From Spirochaetaceae bacterium (GTDB taxonomy: Bacteria > Spirochaetota > Spirochaetia > DSM-2461), in NCBI GenBank assembly GCA_003246505.1, contig QKAI01000367.1, positions 1 to 7,584 on the forward strand: 7,584 nucleotides of DNA, given 5' to 3'. Below the pieces are notes generated by a model. It ran no database searches. It saw nothing but the letters and a program-made list of their open reading frames with translations, and was not told the origin of the DNA. Made by a program: the position numbers and the translations under genes. Positions 5,819 through 7,584 of this stretch are shown piece after piece; the first letter of the stretch is position 1; the number at the start of each line of letters is the position of its first letter.

Positions 5819-5845
5819 TAAAGGCCCTTCGGGAAAATCCGAAAA
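5819..5845 (+). promoter_or_regulatory. Sigma-28 (FliA) type promoter of flaB
   Basis: TAAA (5819-5822), a 15-nt spacer and TCCGAAAA (5838-5845) match the flagellar sigma-28 consensus TAAA-N15-GCCGATAA in the -35 and at six of eight -10 positions. Transcription would start near 5852, giving a leader of about 74 nt before flaB. An inverted repeat TTCGG/CCGAA (5828-5832 and 5839-5843) overlaps the -10. The promoter lies within the divergent upstream region of the thiamine pyrophosphokinase gene. Confidence 0.82.
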
Positions 5846-5902
5846 TGATCATAGGGATTCAGGATGAATTCCGTGCGAATAGGGATGTTCGCAGATTTTT
5901 CT

Positions 5903-5922
5903 TTAGATCAAGGAGGATCTAA
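5903..5922 (+). promoter_or_regulatory. flaB leader hairpin with Shine-Dalgarno in the loop (candidate CsrA site)
   Basis: TTAGATC (5903-5909) and GATCTAA (5916-5922) form a perfect 7-bp stem around the 6-nt loop AAGGAG (5910-5915). The Shine-Dalgarno AAGGAGG is thus displayed in the loop, 9-10 nt before the ATG. GGA in a hairpin loop over the ribosome-binding site is the known form of a CsrA target, and CsrA with FliW controls flagellin translation in several bacteria including Borrelia. Two further GGA motifs, each in AGGGAT, lie upstream at about 5853 and 5881 and could be secondary sites. The CsrA assignment is inference. Confidence 0.7.
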
Positions 5923-5925
5923 TTT

Positions 5926-6786
5926 ATGATTATCAATCACAACATGTCCGCACTGTATTCCAACAGACAGCTGGGTATCAACAACAACGCCACCACCAAG
6001 GCCATGGAGAAACTCTCCTCCGGTATGAGAATCAACCGGGCCGGTGACGACGCGGCCGGTCTGGCCATCTCCGAAAAGATGAGAGCCCAGATCCAGGGCC
6101 TGAACCAGGCTTCCCGCAACGCCAGCGACGGCATCAGCTTCATCCAGACTTCCGAAGGCTATCTCCAGGAAACTTCCGATGCCCTTCTGAGAATCCGGGA
6201 ACTGGCCGTACAGTCCTCCAACGGCATCTACTCCAGCGAAGACCGCATGCAAATCCAGGTGGAAGTGTCACAGCTCGTCGACGAAATCGACAGAATCGCC
6301 TCCCATGCCCAGTTCAACGGCATGAACATGCTTACCGGCCGTTTCGCCAAGGATACGGGCCTGAACGCGGTAACCTCCTCCATGTGGCTCCACATCGGCG
6401 CCAATATGGACCAGAGGGAGCAGGTGTTCATCGGCACCATGACCGCCAACGCCCTGGGCGTCCGCCAGGTGGGAACGGGGATCATCATGTCCCTTTCCAC
6501 TCCGGAACAGTCCAACAGAAACATCGGTGTTCTGGATGCGGCCCTTAAGAGAGTCAACAAGCAGAGAGCCGACCTGGGCGCCTACCAGAACAGACTGGAA
6601 ATGGCGACCAAGGGTATCGACGTGGCCGCGGAGAACCTGCAGGCCTCCGAATCCCGCATCCGTGACGCGGATATGGCCAAGTCGAGCATCGAGTTCGCCC
6701 GCCAGAGCATCCTCAGCCAGAGCGCCAACGCCATGCTGGCCCAGGCTAACACGAGGGGGCAGCAGGTACTTTCCCTGCTGCAGTAG
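5926..6786 (+). CDS. flaB: Flagellin FlaB, periplasmic flagellar filament core protein
   Basis: The 286-residue protein is a complete spirochaete-type flagellin. The N-terminal D0/D1 region runs MIINHNMSALYSNRQLG, then KLSSGMRINRAGDDAAGLAI (about 30-49). A helical section includes ELAVQSSNGIYSSEDR (about 92-107) and DRIASHAQFNGMNMLTG (about 121-137). A short central segment with MWLHIGANMDQRE and FIGTMTANALG follows, instead of the large variable D2/D3 domain of many flagellins. The C-terminal region ends ADMAKSSIEFARQSILSQSA and QQVLSLLQ. This short-centre form and the HIGANMDQRE block are characteristic of FlaB, exported without a cleaved signal by the flagellar secretion system and assembled in the periplasm. 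AAGGAGG sits nine bases before the ATG, preceded by a sigma-28-type promoter. It appears monocistronic, with stem-loops after it. Spirochaetes often carry several flaB paralogues, so no number is assigned. Confidence 0.96.
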   Translation: MIINHNMSALYSNRQLGINNNATTKAMEKLSSGMRINRAGDDAAGLAISEKMRAQIQGLNQASRNASDGISFIQTSEGYLQETSDALLRIRELAVQSSNGIYSSEDRMQIQVEVSQLVDEIDRIASHAQFNGMNMLTGRFAKDTGLNAVTSSMWLHIGANMDQREQVFIGTMTANALGVRQVGTGIIMSLSTPEQSNRNIGVLDAALKRVNKQRADLGAYQNRLEMATKGIDVAAENLQASESRIRDADMAKSSIEFARQSILSQSANAMLAQANTRGQQVLSLLQ

Positions 6787-6802
6787 GCCAAAACGTACGG
6801 GT

Positions 6803-6828
6803 CCCCCTGAATTTCCCGGTTTAGGGGG
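6803..6828 (+). terminator. Stem-loop just downstream of flaB
   Basis: CCCCCTGAA (6803-6811) pairs with TTTAGGGGG (6820-6828) over nine positions including one G-U, with an 8-nt loop, 16 nt after the flaB stop. No immediate T-run follows (only a T-rich stretch from about 6830), so it may act as a weak terminator or as a 3' stabilising hairpin for the abundant flagellin mRNA. Confidence 0.6.
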
Positions 6829-6886
6829 GTTATGTTATTGCGTTTTTCCTGCTGTTTTCGTTATTATTCCCGTAATGATTAATTTA

Positions 6887-6909
6887 GCCGGCCCCAGGGC
6901 CGGTTTTTT
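6887..6909 (+). terminator. Intrinsic terminator between flaB and the nucleotidyltransferase gene
   Basis: CCGGCC (6888-6893) and GGCCGG (6898-6903) form a GC-only stem around CCAG, directly followed by six T residues (6904-6909). It is a textbook Rho-independent terminator, ending 13 bp before the next start codon. Read-through or a promoter not recognised here must serve the downstream gene. Confidence 0.88.
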
Positions 6910-6922
6910 GTTGAGGTTTTAA

Positions 6923-7584
6923 ATGAGTTTTACCGTAACGGCGCCGGAAGAGATATACGAAATGGCCGACCGGTTCACCCGGGCCGGCTACGAATGCTAT
7001 CTCGTGGGGGGCGCCGTTCGGGACCAGCTCCTGGGACTTGAGGCCAAGGACTGGGACCTGACCACCAACGCCCTGCCCGAACAGGTCATGGGCCTTTTCA
7101 AGCATGTGATTCCCACGGGAATCAAGCACGGCACCGTGACGGTCATTTATAAGAAATACCACGTGGAAGTCACCACCTACCGGGTGGACGGCAAATATAC
7201 GGACGGACGGCGTCCGGACCGGATCTCCTTCACTCCCAGCATAGAGGAGGACCTGAAGAGACGGGACTTCACCATCAACTCCCTCGCTTTTAATCTGAAG
7301 TCACGGACCCTGTTCGACCCCAACGGGGGGCTTTCGGACCTGGAAGCCAGGCAGATCCGCGCCATTGGCCGGGCGGAGGAACGGTTCAACGAGGACGGTC
7401 TCCGGTCCATAAGGGCCTGCCGGTTCGCGGCCCAGCTGGATTTCACTGTCACCGAGGATACCTTTCAGGGCATTGTCAAAACCCATCACCGCATCCCCGG
7501 CCTCTCCCGGGAGAGGATCTATGAGGAGCTGATCAAAATCATGGAGACCTCCTCCCCTTCCCTCAGCTTCAAGCTCTTCCGGGA
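6923..7584 (+). CDS. CCA-adding enzyme / poly(A) polymerase family nucleotidyltransferase (5' part)
   Basis: The first 220 codons are present and the gene runs off the window. It encodes a class II tRNA nucleotidyltransferase-type protein that adds CCA to tRNA 3' ends. Visible motifs in order are YLVGGAVRDQLLG (26-38), catalytic Asp43/Asp45 in AKDWDLTTNALPE, PTGIKHGTVTV (64-74), DGRRPDRISF (94-103), EEDLKRRDFTINSLAFN (108-124), FDPNGGLSDL (131-140) and the EDxxR nucleotide-recognition motif Glu157-Asp158-x-x-Arg161, within ERFNEDGLRSIRACRFAA. The ATG at 6923 follows TTGAGG after six bases. Bacterial poly(A) polymerase I and A- or CC-only enzymes share these motifs and cannot be excluded without the C-terminus. 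The tRNA gene in this window does not encode CCA, consistent with need for such an enzyme. It lies just after the flaB terminator. Confidence 0.9.
   Translation, partial: MSFTVTAPEEIYEMADRFTRAGYECYLVGGAVRDQLLGLEAKDWDLTTNALPEQVMGLFKHVIPTGIKHGTVTVIYKKYHVEVTTYRVDGKYTDGRRPDRISFTPSIEEDLKRRDFTINSLAFNLKSRTLFDPNGGLSDLEARQIRAIGRAEERFNEDGLRSIRACRFAAQLDFTVTEDTFQGIVKTHHRIPGLSRERIYEELIKIMETSSPSLSFKLFR

Noticed and set aside
1..7584. CRISPR array, rRNA or large tandem repeats.
   Set aside because: No regularly spaced repeats and no rRNA signatures were seen on either strand.

Overview
The window looks like chromosomal DNA of a spirochaete. The best evidence is a complete 286-residue flagellin of the FlaB type (periplasmic flagellar core protein) at 5926-6786, preceded by a sigma-28-like promoter. 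The protein-coding part right of about 2460 is GC-rich (about 58% in a sampled line). Positions 1 to about 2180 are clearly AT-richer (about 38% G+C in a sampled line). The change of composition falls at a tRNA gene.

Left region (1-2177): a decayed genomic island integrated at the 3' end of a CAT-anticodon tRNA gene (2178-2251, minus; probably tRNA-Ile2). Reading away from the tRNA on the minus strand are a tyrosine recombinase, a ~120-residue unknown protein and an 84-residue unknown protein. Each is joined to the next by a 4-base stop/start overlap (GTGA or ATGA), so they look like one translationally coupled cassette. Each has a single lesion: an in-frame TGA in the integrase, one extra C in the second gene and an in-frame TAA in the third. 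The cassette is followed by a truncated, frameshifted IS3-family transposase fragment that runs off the left edge. Between the integrase and the tRNA is a 163-bp segment full of dyads and repeats, plausible as attachment or regulatory DNA.

Middle region (2470-5182, plus): an amidohydrolase-2 family metal hydrolase, a HAD-superfamily hydrolase and a membrane-anchored protein with a possible SPFH/band-7-like domain. The last two overlap by GTGA. The three form a likely operon whose substrate is not evident. Thiamine pyrophosphokinase lies convergently on the minus strand (5151-5786) and overlaps the membrane protein gene tail-to-tail by 32 bp.

Right region (5787-7584): flaB has a sigma-28-type promoter and a leader in which the Shine-Dalgarno sequence occupies the loop of a perfect 7-bp hairpin, an architecture that suggests CsrA control. 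Two stem-loops follow flaB, the second a good intrinsic terminator. After them begins a CCA-adding enzyme/poly(A) polymerase family gene, cut by the window edge. The tRNA gene in this window has no encoded CCA, so it would need such an enzyme.

No clearly novel large system is visible. The most unusual items are the uniformly broken three-gene integrase cassette, the long dyad beside the tRNA, and the flaB leader hairpin.
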